Positions 1 to 8,956 of a DNA stretch of 64,000 nucleotides are shown here, one piece after another (the stretch's first letter is position 1; every line of letters begins with the position of its first letter). Under the pieces are notes generated by a model that did no database searches, was not told the origin of the DNA, and saw only the letters and a program-made list of their open reading frames with translations. The stretch spans positions 186,001 to 250,000 of the forward strand of contig NZ_JAIBOA010000004.1 in assembly GCF_019458805.1 (NCBI RefSeq), read 5' to 3'. Source of the DNA: Actinomadura parmotrematis. Its GTDB lineage: Bacteria; Actinomycetota; Actinomycetes; Streptosporangiales; Streptosporangiaceae. Position numbers and translations under genes: made by a program.

Positions 1-75
1 TTGTGATCACCGGCGGGAGCCGCGCGAAACCAGACGGTGTCCGAAAGTCACGTTTATGAGGCGAAAGGCCTGTCC

Positions 76-122
76 GTAAAAAGAAAACGGCGGAGCCCGC
101 CGCGGACGTCGCGGCGGGCTCC
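76..122 (-). terminator. Rho-independent terminator of the fadA-fadB operon
   Basis: A perfect 13-bp hairpin (92-104 pairs with 110-122, 5-base loop) is followed, on the minus strand, by a T-rich tract at 91-76 that reads GCCGTTTTCTTTTTAC. It lies about 60 bases past the fadB-like stop codon, so it most likely ends that operon. Confidence 0.8.
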
Positions 123-182
123 GGTCGTGGATTCCGCGCGGGCCCGGGGGATCGCCCCGGGGCCCCGCGCGGGGTCTGGTGA

Positions 183-2270
183 TCAGCCGAGCGAGGCGAC
201 GCCCGGCTCCAGGAAGCGGCGCCCGTTGACCTTCTCGGCGATGCCGGTGCGGTCCAGGTACGGGGTGATGCCGCCGAGGTGGAACGGCCAGCCGGCGCCG
301 AGGATCATGCACAGGTCGATGTCCTGCGCGGCCGCGACGACGCCCTCGTCCAGCATGAGGCCGATCTCCTGCGCGAGCGCGTCGAGGGCGCGGGCGAGGA
401 CCTGCTCCTCGGTGGACGGCGCGGTGCCGCCGGAGAAGATCTCCACGGCCTCGGGGTCGAGCGTGAAGTCCGGCAGGTAGACGCCGCGCTTGCCGGCGGC
501 GACGAACGCGCCGAACTTCTCCGACAGCGGGAACCGCTCGGGGAACGCCCCGTGCAGCGTCTCGTTGACGTGCAGCGCGATCGCCGGGCCGACCAGGCCC
601 ATCAGGACGAACGGCGGCATCGGCAGCCCGAGCGGCGCGGCGGCGCGCTCGGCGACGTCGATCGGGGTGCCCTCCTCGACCGTCTGGATGATCTCGGCCA
701 TGAGGCGCAGCAGGATGCGGTTGACCACGAACGCCGGGGCGTCCTTGACCAGCACGCACGACTTCTTCAGCTGCTTGCCGACCGCGAACGCCGTGGCGAG
801 CGCGGCGTCGTCGGTGGCGTCGCCGCGGACGATCTCCAGCAGCGGCAGCACCGCGACCGGGTTGAAGAAGTGGAAGCCGACGACCCGCTCGGGGTGCGCC
901 AGCCCGGACGCCATCTCCGACACCGACAGCGAGGAGGTGTTGGTGGCGAGGACGCACTCGGGCGAGACGTGCTGCTCGACCTCGGCGAACACCTGCCGCT
1001 TGACCGACATCTCCTCGAAGACGGCCTCGATGACGAAGTCGGCGTCGGCGAACGCGTCCTTGGTCAGCGACCCGGAGATCAGCGACTTCAGCCGGTTGGC
1101 CTTGTCGCCGGAGATCCGGCCCTTGCCGAGCAGCTTGTCGATCTCGCCGTGCGCGTAGCCGACGCCCTTGTCCAGGCGCTCCTGGTCGAGGTCGGTGAGG
1201 ACGACCGGGACCTCCAGGCGCCGCGCGAACAGCAGCGCGAGCTGGGAGGCCATCAGGCCGGCGCCGACGACGCCGACCTTGGTCACCTTGCGGGCCAGGG
1301 CCTTGTCGGGCGCGCCCGCCGGACGCTTGGCGCGCTTCTGCGTCAGGTCGAACGCGTACAGCCCGGCGCGCAGCTCGTCGCTCATGATGAGGGAAGCCAG
1401 TGCTTCATCTTCGGCGGCGAAGCCCTCGTCGCGGGTGCGGTCCTTGGCGGCCGCGATGAGGTCCAGGGCGCGCACGAAGGACGGCGCGGCGCCGTGCAGC
1501 TTGCCGTCGACGGTCCAGCGGGCCAGGTTGACGGCGTCGTCCCACGCCTTGCCCTTGTCGACCTCGGGGCGGCGGACCTCGATCGCGCCGGTGAGGACGC
1601 GGGCGGTCCAGGCGAGCGACTCCTCCAGGAAGTCGGCCGCGTCGAAGATCGCGTCGGCGAGGCCGAGCTCGTACGCCTGCGCGCCCTTCAGCACGCGGTT
1701 CTGCGCGAGCGGGTTGTCGATGACGACCTTGAGGGCCTTCTCGGCGCCGACGAGGTTCGGCAGCAGGTAGGTGCCGCCCCAGCCGGGGACGAGGCCGAGG
1801 AAGGTCTCGGGCAGCGCGACCGCCGGGACGTTGCGCGACACCGTCCGGTAGGTGCAGTGCAGGCCGATCTCGACGCCGCCGCCCATCGCCGCGCCGTTGT
1901 AGTAGGCGAAGGAGGGGACGTCCAGCTCGCCGAGGCGGCGGAACACGTCGTGGCCGAGCCTGCCGATGGCGAGCGCGTCCTCGCGGTTCTGGATCAGCGG
2001 GACGCCCTTGAGGTCGGCGCCGACCGCGAAGATGAACGGCTTGCCGGTGACGCCGACGGCGACGATGTCGTCGCGCGCGGCGACGGCGTCGAGGGCGGCG
2101 TCCAGCTCGGCGAGGCCGTTCGGGCCGAAGGTGTTCGGCTTGGTGTGGTCGAAGCCGTTGTCCAGCGTGATCAGCGCCAGGGTGCCGGCCCCGAGGGGCA
2201 GCGCGACGTCGCGGACGCGGGCGTGCGTCACGACCTCGCCGGCGAAGATCTCGGTGATCGTGGTGCTCAC
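183..2270 (-). CDS. fadB: Multifunctional enoyl-CoA hydratase / 3-hydroxyacyl-CoA dehydrogenase
   Basis: A 695-residue fatty-oxidation protein catalysing hydration of enoyl-CoA and NAD-dependent oxidation of 3-hydroxyacyl-CoA in the cytoplasm. The N-terminal third is a crotonase fold with the oxyanion-hole segment FAVGADLKG. The centre carries a Rossmann motif (VGVVGAGLMASQ) and the dehydrogenase signature HFFNPVAVLPLLEIV; a second 3HCDH C-terminal domain follows. The GTG start at 2270 overlaps the thiolase stop by 4 bases (GTGA), so the two are translationally coupled. The same frame stays open further upstream, but that part is antisense-like shadow sequence inside the thiolase gene. Length and domain order match the FadB-type large subunit of actinobacterial FadAB complexes. 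Confidence 0.93.
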   Translation of the reverse strand: MSTTITEIFAGEVVTHARVRDVALPLGAGTLALITLDNGFDHTKPNTFGPNGLAELDAALDAVAARDDIVAVGVTGKPFIFAVGADLKGVPLIQNREDALAIGRLGHDVFRRLGELDVPSFAYYNGAAMGGGVEIGLHCTYRTVSRNVPAVALPETFLGLVPGWGGTYLLPNLVGAEKALKVVIDNPLAQNRVLKGAQAYELGLADAIFDAADFLEESLAWTARVLTGAIEVRRPEVDKGKAWDDAVNLARWTVDGKLHGAAPSFVRALDLIAAAKDRTRDEGFAAEDEALASLIMSDELRAGLYAFDLTQKRAKRPAGAPDKALARKVTKVGVVGAGLMASQLALLFARRLEVPVVLTDLDQERLDKGVGYAHGEIDKLLGKGRISGDKANRLKSLISGSLTKDAFADADFVIEAVFEEMSVKRQVFAEVEQHVSPECVLATNTSSLSVSEMASGLAHPERVVGFHFFNPVAVLPLLEIVRGDATDDAALATAFAVGKQLKKSCVLVKDAPAFVVNRILLRLMAEIIQTVEEGTPIDVAERAAAPLGLPMPPFVLMGLVGPAIALHVNETLHGAFPERFPLSEKFGAFVAAGKRGVYLPDFTLDPEAVEIFSGGTAPSTEEQVLARALDALAQEIGLMLDEGVVAAAQDIDLCMILGAGWPFHLGGITPYLDRTGIAEKVNGRRFLEPGVASLG

Positions 2271-3469
2271 TTGGCGCCCTCCCAGTTCACGTTCTCCCAG
2301 AGGACGGTCCCGCCCATGCCCATGCCGACGCACATGGTGGTGAGGCCGTAGCGGACGTCGGTGCGCTCCTCGAACAGGCGGGCGAGCTGGTTCATCAGCC
2401 GCACGCCGGAGGAGGCGAGGGGGTGGCCGAGGGCGATCGCGCCGCCCCAGGGGTTCACCCGCGCGTCGTCGTCGGCGATCTTGAAGTGCTCCAGGAACGC
2501 CAGCACCTGGACGGCGAACGCCTCGTTGATCTCGATGAGGCCGATGTCGTCGATGGTGAGGGAGTTGCGGGCGAGCAGCCGCTCGGTGGCGGGCACCGGG
2601 CCGATGCCCATGACCTCGGGCTCGACGCCCGCGAAGGAGAAGTCGACCAGCCGCATCCTGGCGGTGAGGCCGAGCTCGGCGGCGACGTCCTCGGCGGCCA
2701 GCAGGCAGGCGGTGGCGCCGTCGTTCAGGCCGGCGGCGTTGCCCGCGGTGACGTTGCCGGCGACGCGGAAGGGCGTCTTCAGCGCGGCGAGGGACTCCAG
2801 CGTGGTGCCGGGGCGCGGCGGCTCGTCCTCGGTGGCGAGGCCCCAGCCCTTCTCGGCGGAGCGGATCGCGGTCGGCACGAGGTCCGGCTGGATCTTCCCG
2901 GCGGCGTAGGCGGCGGCGACCTTCTGCTGGCTGCGTACCGCGTAGGCGTCGGCGCGGCCCTTGGTGATCTGCGGGAACCGGTCGTGCAGGTTCTCGGCCG
3001 TCGTGCCCATGACGAGCGCGGACGGGTCCACCAGCTTGTCGGCGAGGAAGCGCGGGTTCGGGTCGACGCCCTCGCCCATGGGGTGGCGGCCCATGTGCTC
3101 GACGCCGCCGGCGATGACGACGTCGTAGGAGCCGAAGGAGATGCCGGCGCCCGCAGTGGTGACGGCGGTGAGCGCGCCCGCGCACATGCGGTCGATCGCG
3201 TAGCCGGGGACGGTCTTCGGCAGGCCGGCGAGGACGGCTGCGCTCCGCCCGATCGTGAGGCCCTGGTCGCCGGTCTGGGTCGTCGCGGCGATCGCGACCT
3301 CGTCGACCCGCTCGGGCGGCAGCGACGGGTTGCGGCGGATCAGCTCGCGGATGGCGCGGACGACCAGGTCGTCGGCGCGGGTCTCGGCGTACAGGCCCTT
3401 CGGCCCGGCCTTGCCGAACGGCGTGCGGACGCCGTCGACGAACACGACGTCACGTGCGGTGCGAGGCAC
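2267..3469 (-). CDS. fadA: Acetyl-CoA acyltransferase (3-ketoacyl-CoA thiolase)
   Basis: Thiolase of 400 residues that cleaves 3-ketoacyl-CoA with CoA, the last beta-oxidation step. It shows the nucleophile-cysteine region RMCAGALTAVTTAG, the GGVEHMGRHPMGEG segment, the NEAFAVQ loop, GGAIALGHPLASSG with the catalytic His, and the C-terminal acid/base cysteine in TTMCVGMGMGG. I chose the GTG at 3469, giving a protein that starts VPRTARDVVFVDG, because a strong AGGGAGGG ribosome site precedes it and the length then fits the family; a longer frame to 3565 is open but lacks family sequence. First gene of a two-gene operon with the fadB-like gene. Confidence 0.93.
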   Translation of the reverse strand: MPRTARDVVFVDGVRTPFGKAGPKGLYAETRADDLVVRAIRELIRRNPSLPPERVDEVAIAATTQTGDQGLTIGRSAAVLAGLPKTVPGYAIDRMCAGALTAVTTAGAGISFGSYDVVIAGGVEHMGRHPMGEGVDPNPRFLADKLVDPSALVMGTTAENLHDRFPQITKGRADAYAVRSQQKVAAAYAAGKIQPDLVPTAIRSAEKGWGLATEDEPPRPGTTLESLAALKTPFRVAGNVTAGNAAGLNDGATACLLAAEDVAAELGLTARMRLVDFSFAGVEPEVMGIGPVPATERLLARNSLTIDDIGLIEINEAFAVQVLAFLEHFKIADDDARVNPWGGAIALGHPLASSGVRLMNQLARLFEERTDVRYGLTTMCVGMGMGGTVLWENVNWEGAK

Positions 3470-3570
3470 GGATCGCCCTCCCTGGAATGGCTCTGCGTGA
3501 TCGGTCAGGTCGCGTCCCGCGCCGTCCCGCCCGGGGGACGGGGCGGTGCGGGTGCCCGCGAGCACGGTGC

Positions 3571-3616
3571 TACTCGCCGGTAACCATCATCCTACTCGTC
3601 AGTAACCACTGACGAG
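3571..3616. promoter_or_regulatory. Tandem operator-like repeats between fadA and the acyl-CoA ligase
   Basis: Two 15-bp copies, TACTCGCCGGTAACC (3571-3585) and TACTCGTCAGTAACC (3593-3607), lie in the same orientation 22 bp apart, about two helical turns. Each has a TACT-N4-RGTA dyad core, and the second is embedded in a longer perfect palindrome (CTCGTCAGT at 3595-3603, ACTGACGAG at 3608-3616). This looks like a paired site for a dimeric repressor, probably TetR type, controlling the divergent fatty-acid genes. No regulator gene is adjacent. Confidence 0.6.
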
Positions 3617-3687
3617 CTGCGCGGCCGTCCCTTGTCCCCCCACCTCCCCGTGGGTACCGTGACCGGTAAGTCACCGGAGGAGGCGCG

Positions 3688-5376
3688 GTGGTGCACGCGA
3701 GGCCCGTCTACCGCCCAGGACCGCGGCGGCGCGCCGGGCACGTCCGCGATCTCGCGTCGCTGCTCCTCCGCACCGGCCTGGTGCTGTCCGGCCCGCCCCA
3801 GCGCCTCCCGCGCCACCTCGGCGCGTTCCGCCGCTGGGGGACGACGCTCGCCGGGCTCGTCGCCGCCGGCGCCGCCCGCTCCCCGCACCGGATCGCCCTG
3901 ATCGACGACCTCGGCGTCCTCACCTACGCCGAGCTGGACGCCCGCAGCACCCGGCTCGCCGCCGGGCTGCCGCTCACCGGGCCGCGCCCGCGCGTCGCGG
4001 TCCTCTGCCGCAACCACCGGGGCATGGCCGAGACGCTGCTGGCGTGCAGCAAGCGGGGCGTCGAGGTGGTGCTGCTGAACACCGGGTTCGGCGCCGGGCA
4101 GGTCCGCGCCGTCCTCGCCGAGCTGCGCACCGACCTCGTCGTCGCCGACGCCGAGTTCGCGCCGCTGCTCGCCGCCGCACCCGTCGCGCTCCGCCGCACC
4201 GTGGTGTGGGCCGACCGGCCGCCGGGGCCGGGCCTCGGCCCGACCGTGGAGCAGCTCGTCGCGGCGACCCCGGCGGCGGCGATCGGCCCGCCGCAGGTGC
4301 AGAGCCGCACGATCATGCTGTCGTCGGGGACGACCGGGCGGCCGAAGGGCGCCCGGCGGCCGCCGCGCCCGGGGCTCTGGCCGCTCGCCTCGATGGTCTC
4401 GCGGATCCCGCTGCGGGCCCGGCACACCATGATCATCGAGGCGCCGCTGTTCCACACCTGGGGCTACGCCGCGCTCCAGATGGCCTGGGCGCTCCGCGCG
4501 CCGGTCGTGCTGCGCCGCCGCTTCGACCCGGCCGCGACGCTCGCCGCGATCGCCTCCTACCGCGAGCCGGTCGTGTTCGCCGTCCCGGTCATGCTCCAGC
4601 GCGTCCTGGACCTGCCCGCGGGCGTCCGCGCCGCCTACGACACCTCCGGCCTCCGCGTCGTCGCGGTGAGCGGCGCGGCGCTGCCCGGCGACCTCGCCAC
4701 CCGGTTCATGGACGCCTTCGGCGACCGGCTCTACAACGTCTACGGCTCCACCGAGGCGTCGTGGGTGTCCATCGCGACGCCGCGCGACCTGCGCGCCGAC
4801 CCGCGCACCGCGGGCCGCCCGCCGCGCAACACCGCGCTCGCGATCCTGGACGAGGACGGGCGCGCGGTCGGCCGCTCCACCATCGGGCAGATCCACGCCG
4901 CCAACGAGCTGATCTTCGAGGGGTACACCGGCGGCGAGCCGGTCGAGGTCCGCGGCGGGCTGCTCGCCACCGGCGACCTCGGGCACGTCGACCACCGGGG
5001 CCTGCTGTTCGTGGACGGGCGGCGGGACGGCATGGTCGTGTCGGGCGGCGAGAACATCGTCCCGCGCGACGTCGAGGACGCGCTGCTGCGGCTGCCGGGG
5101 ATCCGCGAGGTCGCGGTCGTCGGCGTCAGCGACCCCGAGTGGGGGCAGCGGCTCGCGGCGTTCATCGTCCCGGCCGACGGCGCCGAGCTCGACCCCGGCG
5201 CGGTGCGGGCCTTCGTGCACGCCCAGGTCGCCCGCTACGCCGTCCCGCGCGACGTGCACTTCCTGAAGGAGCTGCCGCGCAATGCCACCGGCAAGGTCGT
5301 CCACCGCTGGCTGACGTCGGGTCCGCGCGAGACGCGCCCCGAGGGCCGCGTCGCCTGGCCCGAACCCTCGGCGTGA
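3688..5376 (+). CDS. Acyl-CoA synthetase (AMP-dependent ligase, FadD-like)
   Basis: A 562-residue member of the ANL adenylating superfamily that activates a fatty or related acid with ATP and CoA. Visible motifs are the P-loop SSGTTGRPKGARR, the A5 motif YGSTEASWVSI, the A7 motif TGDLGHVD, the hinge region DGRRDGMVVSGGENIVPRD and the A10 lysine in PRNATGKVVHR. A GGAGGAGG ribosome site at 3676-3683 precedes two adjacent GTG codons (3688, 3691); either could start. It is divergent from the fadA-fadB operon and shares its operator region, so it probably feeds acyl-CoA into beta-oxidation. The exact chain-length specificity cannot be read from the sequence. Confidence 0.88.
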   Translation: MVHARPVYRPGPRRRAGHVRDLASLLLRTGLVLSGPPQRLPRHLGAFRRWGTTLAGLVAAGAARSPHRIALIDDLGVLTYAELDARSTRLAAGLPLTGPRPRVAVLCRNHRGMAETLLACSKRGVEVVLLNTGFGAGQVRAVLAELRTDLVVADAEFAPLLAAAPVALRRTVVWADRPPGPGLGPTVEQLVAATPAAAIGPPQVQSRTIMLSSGTTGRPKGARRPPRPGLWPLASMVSRIPLRARHTMIIEAPLFHTWGYAALQMAWALRAPVVLRRRFDPAATLAAIASYREPVVFAVPVMLQRVLDLPAGVRAAYDTSGLRVVAVSGAALPGDLATRFMDAFGDRLYNVYGSTEASWVSIATPRDLRADPRTAGRPPRNTALAILDEDGRAVGRSTIGQIHAANELIFEGYTGGEPVEVRGGLLATGDLGHVDHRGLLFVDGRRDGMVVSGGENIVPRDVEDALLRLPGIREVAVVGVSDPEWGQRLAAFIVPADGAELDPGAVRAFVHAQVARYAVPRDVHFLKELPRNATGKVVHRWLTSGPRETRPEGRVAWPEPSA

Positions 5377-5383
5377 GGCGGGG

Positions 5384-6385
5384 TCAGCGGCGCCGGCAGC
5401 TGAAGGTGACGGCGGCGGACGCGCCGGGGGAGAACGCCACGCCGCCCGTCCCGCGCCCGGCGATGTAGCAGCCGACCGTCGGCCAGATCGTGACCCGCGC
5501 GGTCGCGCTCTGCCCGGCGGCCAGGTGCCCGCGGCCGGACGCGGTGACGCGCCCGACGGTCGCGCTCGTCGAGGCCACCGACCAGTCGACGGCGCCGCCG
5601 GAGGCGCGCACGGTGATCGAGCATCCGGTCGGGATGCCCGCCACGCCGACGCCCTGGCAGCCGTTGCCGGTGACGGAGAGCGTCGCCGGGCCGCCGCGGG
5701 AGGGCTTCTTCTTCGGCGCCGCGGGCTTGCTCGGGCTCTTGGAGGGGCTCGGCGACGCGGACGGGGAGGCGCTGGGGGAGGGCGGCACGGACGTCGAGGT
5801 CGTCGGCTCCCCGGACGGGCCGCCGCTCGGCGTCGGCGCGTCGCTGGAGGCGGGCACCGGCGGCGAGCCGGTGACGCCGCCCGCGACCGGGGCCTCCTTG
5901 CGGACGGTGCTCCCGCCGTCCGGCCAGAGCACGGCGGCGGCGACCAGCACGGCGGCGGCCGCGAGCAGCCCGGCCAGGGCGAACGCCCCGGTCTTCCGGC
6001 CGACCTTCCCGACCCGGCGCGGCGCGTGCCGGGGCGCGGCCCGCCGAGGACGCGGGGCGGGCGGGGGCGCAGGCGGGGGCGGGACGGCGGCGGGCGCCGG
6101 TGCGGGCGCGACGCGCGCGGCGCACTCGTCGCGGACCATGGCGAACAGCCGGTTCCGCAGCTCCGCCGGATCGGGCACCTCGACCGGGCCGCCGCGCAGG
6201 GCCAGCAGCGCCGCCCGCACCGCCTCGGCGGCGTGCTCGGGCCCGCCGAGCAGCTCGCCGGCGTAGGCGATGAGCTGCGGCCCGTAGACGTTGTAGACGT
6301 GCCCGACCGCTCCGGGCCGCTGCTCGCGCAGCCCCTCGGCGAGGCGCAGGTCGTCCTCGTAGGTGGCGCCCGGTTCGGTGAACAT
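5384..6385 (-). CDS. Sigma-region-2-like protein fused to a membrane anchor and extracellular domain
   Basis: A 333-residue protein of unknown function. Residues 1-95 are helical and resemble the start of an ECF sigma factor (YNVYGPQLIAYAGELLGG, then AEAVRAALLALRGG), but no DNA-reading region 4 follows. A Pro/Ala linker, one transmembrane helix (about residues 130-155, ALAGLLAAAAVLVAAAVLW), a Ser/Pro/Thr-rich wall-spanning stretch and a C-terminal domain with paired cysteines follow. The layout suggests an intracellular sensor or decoy attached to an exported domain. A CATAAT box 7 bases before the ATG suggests a leaderless transcript. The stop is 8 bp from that of the convergent acyl-CoA ligase. 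Confidence 0.75.
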   Translation of the reverse strand: MFTEPGATYEDDLRLAEGLREQRPGAVGHVYNVYGPQLIAYAGELLGGPEHAAEAVRAALLALRGGPVEVPDPAELRNRLFAMVRDECAARVAPAPAPAAVPPPPAPPPAPRPRRAAPRHAPRRVGKVGRKTGAFALAGLLAAAAVLVAAAVLWPDGGSTVRKEAPVAGGVTGSPPVPASSDAPTPSGGPSGEPTTSTSVPPSPSASPSASPSPSKSPSKPAAPKKKPSRGGPATLSVTGNGCQGVGVAGIPTGCSITVRASGGAVDWSVASTSATVGRVTASGRGHLAAGQSATARVTIWPTVGCYIAGRGTGGVAFSPGASAAVTFSCRRR

Positions 6386-6453
6386 CGCACGGATTATGGT
6401 CGAACGCCGAGCGAAGCGGATGCCTCCCGGCTGCGCGTCCCGCCCGCGGCCTT

Positions 6454-6469
6454 TGTCACCCCGGTGACA
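6454..6469. promoter_or_regulatory. 16-bp palindrome between two minus-strand genes
   Basis: TGTCACC-CC-GGTGACA is a perfect inverted repeat just after the SMP-30 gene and about 70 bp before the start of the sigma-like gene. It could be an operator for the latter or a short RNA hairpin; the sequence does not decide. Confidence 0.35.
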
Positions 6470-6481
6470 GAACGGGGGCGG

Positions 6482-7366
6482 TCACCCCGGCAGCGGTCCC
6501 GCGTAGGGCGTGCCGGGCAGGCCGCGGACGCCGGGGACGGCGGCGTACAGGCGGCCGGAGCCCGGCAGCGAGGCGCCGGGGACGCGGCCGGTCGTGACGA
6601 CGAGGGTGCCGAGGTCGGGGCCCGCGAAGGCGCAGGCGGCGACGCGGTCGGCGGGGACGTCGAGGGCGGTGAGCAGGCGGCCCCCGGGGGTGTAGCGGCG
6701 GACCTGGCGGCCGGTCCAGGTGGCGGTCCACAGGCAGCCCTCGACGTCGACGGCGAGGCCGTCGGGGACGCCCTCGGCCGGGGCGAGGCGGACGACGGTG
6801 CGCGGGCGCCCGACGGCGCCGGCGACCGGGTCGAAGGGGTGGGCGGTGATGGTGCCCGGCCGCGCGTCGGTCACGTACATCGTGCGGCCGTCGGGGCTCC
6901 ACGCCAGGCCGTTGGGGGCGGTGAGGCCGGTCAGCGCGCGGACGGCGCCGCCGGGGCCGATCCGCATCAGCAGGCCCGCGCCCTGGGCGACGCGCCGGTC
7001 CATCGCGCCCGCCCAGAGGCGCCCGGACGGGTCGCAGGCGGCGCCGGTGAACCGGAGCGTCCCCGGCGGCACGAGCGGCCGCAGGGCGCGGGCGCCGCCG
7101 CCCGCGGGCAGGTGGACGAGGCCGTTGCCGGCCACGGCGACCAGGCCGCCGGGCGGCCCGGCGACCGGGACGGCGGCGCTCAGCGTGGCGGTCCAGGCGA
7201 GCGGCAGGTGCCGGCCGACGTCGACGGTCCGCGCGCGGCCCTTCCAGGGCGCGGCGTGCAGCCGGGCCCGGTGCAGGTCCGTCCAGCGCAGGGTGCCGGT
7301 CGCGGCGTCCCAGCGCGGCCCCTCGCCGAGGTCGCAGACGATCTCGGGGTGGATCGGTTCGAGCAA
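6482..7366 (-). CDS. SMP-30/gluconolactonase family protein
   Basis: A six-bladed beta-propeller of 294 residues in the SMP-30/regucalcin/gluconolactonase family, which hydrolyses sugar lactones using one divalent metal. The expected ligand regions are present: DLGEGPRW near the N-terminus, APNGLAWSPDG in the middle and PDGLAVDVEG later. I place the start at a TTG (7366) because GGAGGGGGG lies just upstream and the protein then begins LLEPIHPEIV, as in relatives; the open frame beyond is shadow coding. No signal peptide is seen. The natural substrate is unknown. Confidence 0.82.
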   Translation of the reverse strand: MLEPIHPEIVCDLGEGPRWDAATGTLRWTDLHRARLHAAPWKGRARTVDVGRHLPLAWTATLSAAVPVAGPPGGLVAVAGNGLVHLPAGGGARALRPLVPPGTLRFTGAACDPSGRLWAGAMDRRVAQGAGLLMRIGPGGAVRALTGLTAPNGLAWSPDGRTMYVTDARPGTITAHPFDPVAGAVGRPRTVVRLAPAEGVPDGLAVDVEGCLWTATWTGRQVRRYTPGGRLLTALDVPADRVAACAFAGPDLGTLVVTTGRVPGASLPGSGRLYAAVPGVRGLPGTPYAGPLPG

Positions 7367-7431
7367 CCGCGCCCCCCTCCGCCGCGCGCCCCACACCGTC
7401 GATCTTAGGGCGCGTTCCGGCGGTCGCGCGC

Positions 7432-8433
7432 CTAGCCGGCGTCGGGGTCGCCGCGGTGGACGCCGAGGGCGTCCAGGCGGGGCAGGACGAGGTGGAAGCC
7501 GCTGCCGCGGCCGACCACCGACCCGCTGTAGTTCAGCTCGGCCGGATCGACGCCGAGCCGCCGCAGCATCCCGGTCAGCATCGCGGCGCCGGCCCGCGAC
7601 GCGGGGCCCGGCCGGTCGCCCGCGTCGCTCCAGCGGCGCTGCCAGACCGGCGGGTTGCGCGTCCAGCCGTCGGCGCGGAGCCGCTCGTCGCTCACCGCGC
7701 CGGGGACGTGCAGCAGGCCGGTCGCCTCGATGACCAGCTCCATGCCGTCGTTCCAGCACTGGACGAAGCGGGTGGGGTCGCGGTCGGCGCCGAGGTGCAG
7801 GATGAACCGGCCCGGGTAGAGCGGGACGCCCTTGCAGAGCTCGTAGAGGCCGTCCTCCAGGCGGCGCTGGAAGCGGTCCCAGGGCATCTGCGAGCCACGC
7901 CAGAGCCGCGCCGGCGGCACCTCGGCGGGGTAGGCGGTGTACCAGTCGCCCGCCGGGGCGGTCCGCTTGGCGCTGAACAGGTCCAGGACGATCTGGTCGC
8001 CGTCCAGCCGCACCCGGATGTCGGCGCCGCCGCGCTGCCAGAGCATCCCCGGCCCGTTGATCCACCGGGTGGGCGCGTCGAGGACGGTCTCGGCCTGGTA
8101 CCAGGCCGACCGCAGCAGGTCGACGTGCGCGTAGGGGTCGGCGTCGTAGCGGATGTACTCGACGGCGAGGACGCTGACCCGCGACACCCGGTCGGAGGCG
8201 TCGCCGAGGACCGTCGCCGTCCCGAGGCCGGGCCCCTCCGGCGACAGCCGCTGGAACAGCACGTTGGCGGGCAGGTGCGGCGAGGGCGGCGGCGTCCGCT
8301 TCCAGCCGGCCGTGGTCAGCGCCGCCGCCACCTCCTCGCGCCGCCAGGTGCCCATGTCGATCGGTGCGAGCCGCTCGACCAGGCCGCGGAAGAGCGCGGC
8401 CTGCCCCCAGGAGCCTTGCGGAATCGTCCCCAT
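7432..8433 (-). CDS. Conserved actinobacterial protein of unknown function
   Basis: A 333-residue soluble protein that I do not recognise with confidence. Two halves look related: each has a 'GW-K/T-R' element followed by an aromatic strand (residues 30-60 and 250-275), suggesting duplicated compact alpha/beta domains of the YbjN/TY-Chap kind. There is no signal peptide and no membrane segment. The ATG at 8433 gives MGTIPQGSWGQ. It is followed 65 bp later by the SMP-30 gene on the same strand, but a functional link is not evident. Confidence 0.7.
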   Translation of the reverse strand: MGTIPQGSWGQAALFRGLVERLAPIDMGTWRREEVAAALTTAGWKRTPPPSPHLPANVLFQRLSPEGPGLGTATVLGDASDRVSRVSVLAVEYIRYDADPYAHVDLLRSAWYQAETVLDAPTRWINGPGMLWQRGGADIRVRLDGDQIVLDLFSAKRTAPAGDWYTAYPAEVPPARLWRGSQMPWDRFQRRLEDGLYELCKGVPLYPGRFILHLGADRDPTRFVQCWNDGMELVIEATGLLHVPGAVSDERLRADGWTRNPPVWQRRWSDAGDRPGPASRAGAAMLTGMLRRLGVDPAELNYSGSVVGRGSGFHLVLPRLDALGVHRGDPDAG

Positions 8434-8536
8434 GGCGCCGCAGCGTAGCGTTACCGGCTTGTCTGGTCATGGCACTTGAAGTCAAGGCATGATGACAAAC
8501 GGCCGATGACGCCCACCATGAGAGGTGTGCCCTGCG

Positions 8537-8899
8537 ATGCCGCTACCGCGACCGGTGCGCGAGCGCTGCCGTGAGTTCCTCGCCGTCGACGGGCAGATCC
8601 GGTACATCTTCCCGGCGTCGGCGCGCGGCGGCGGGGCCGGCTTCCTGTTCGTGGTGACCGACGACCGGATCGCCGTGCTGTCCACCGGCTCCCTCGGCCG
8701 GAGCCGGCCCGACGGCGTGTGGGGCAGCTACCCGCGCGGCACCCGCCTCGGCCCGGTGGAGACCGGCGGCGGCGCGAGCTTCGAGTTCGCCGGCGCGTCC
8801 TTCGAGCTGGACGACGAGTACGTGCCCGTCCTCAACGCCGCCGACGCCGAGGTCTTCGCCCGCGACAGCCTGCCCCGCGACCCCCTGCCCGACCTCTGA
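8537..8899 (+). CDS. Small PH-like hypothetical protein
   Basis: A 120-residue protein with alternating beta-strand pattern (GFLFVVTDDRIAVLSTGS, then SFEFAGASFELDDEYVPV) like short PH-type or 'YcaC-like' beta domains of unknown role. An in-frame GTG at 8525 adds four residues; neither start has a strong ribosome site, and I chose the ATG. No signal peptide. It lies upstream of the FAD oxidoreductase cassette but that cassette has its own promoter. Confidence 0.6.
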   Translation: MPLPRPVRERCREFLAVDGQIRYIFPASARGGGAGFLFVVTDDRIAVLSTGSLGRSRPDGVWGSYPRGTRLGPVETGGGASFEFAGASFELDDEYVPVLNAADAEVFARDSLPRDPLPDL

Positions 8900-8927
8900 G
8901 CCGCCTCCCTCCGCCGGACGCGGGGTG

Positions 8928-8956
8928 TTGACCCGCCGCGCCCTGAATCATACATT
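8928..8956 (+). promoter_or_regulatory. Sigma-70-like promoter of the FAD oxidoreductase cassette
   Basis: TTGACC (8928-8933), a 17-bp spacer and TACATT (8951-8956) form a near-consensus housekeeping promoter. Transcription would start around 8963, 20-25 bases before the ATG at 8986. The -10 box overlaps the palindromic operator described next. Confidence 0.75.
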
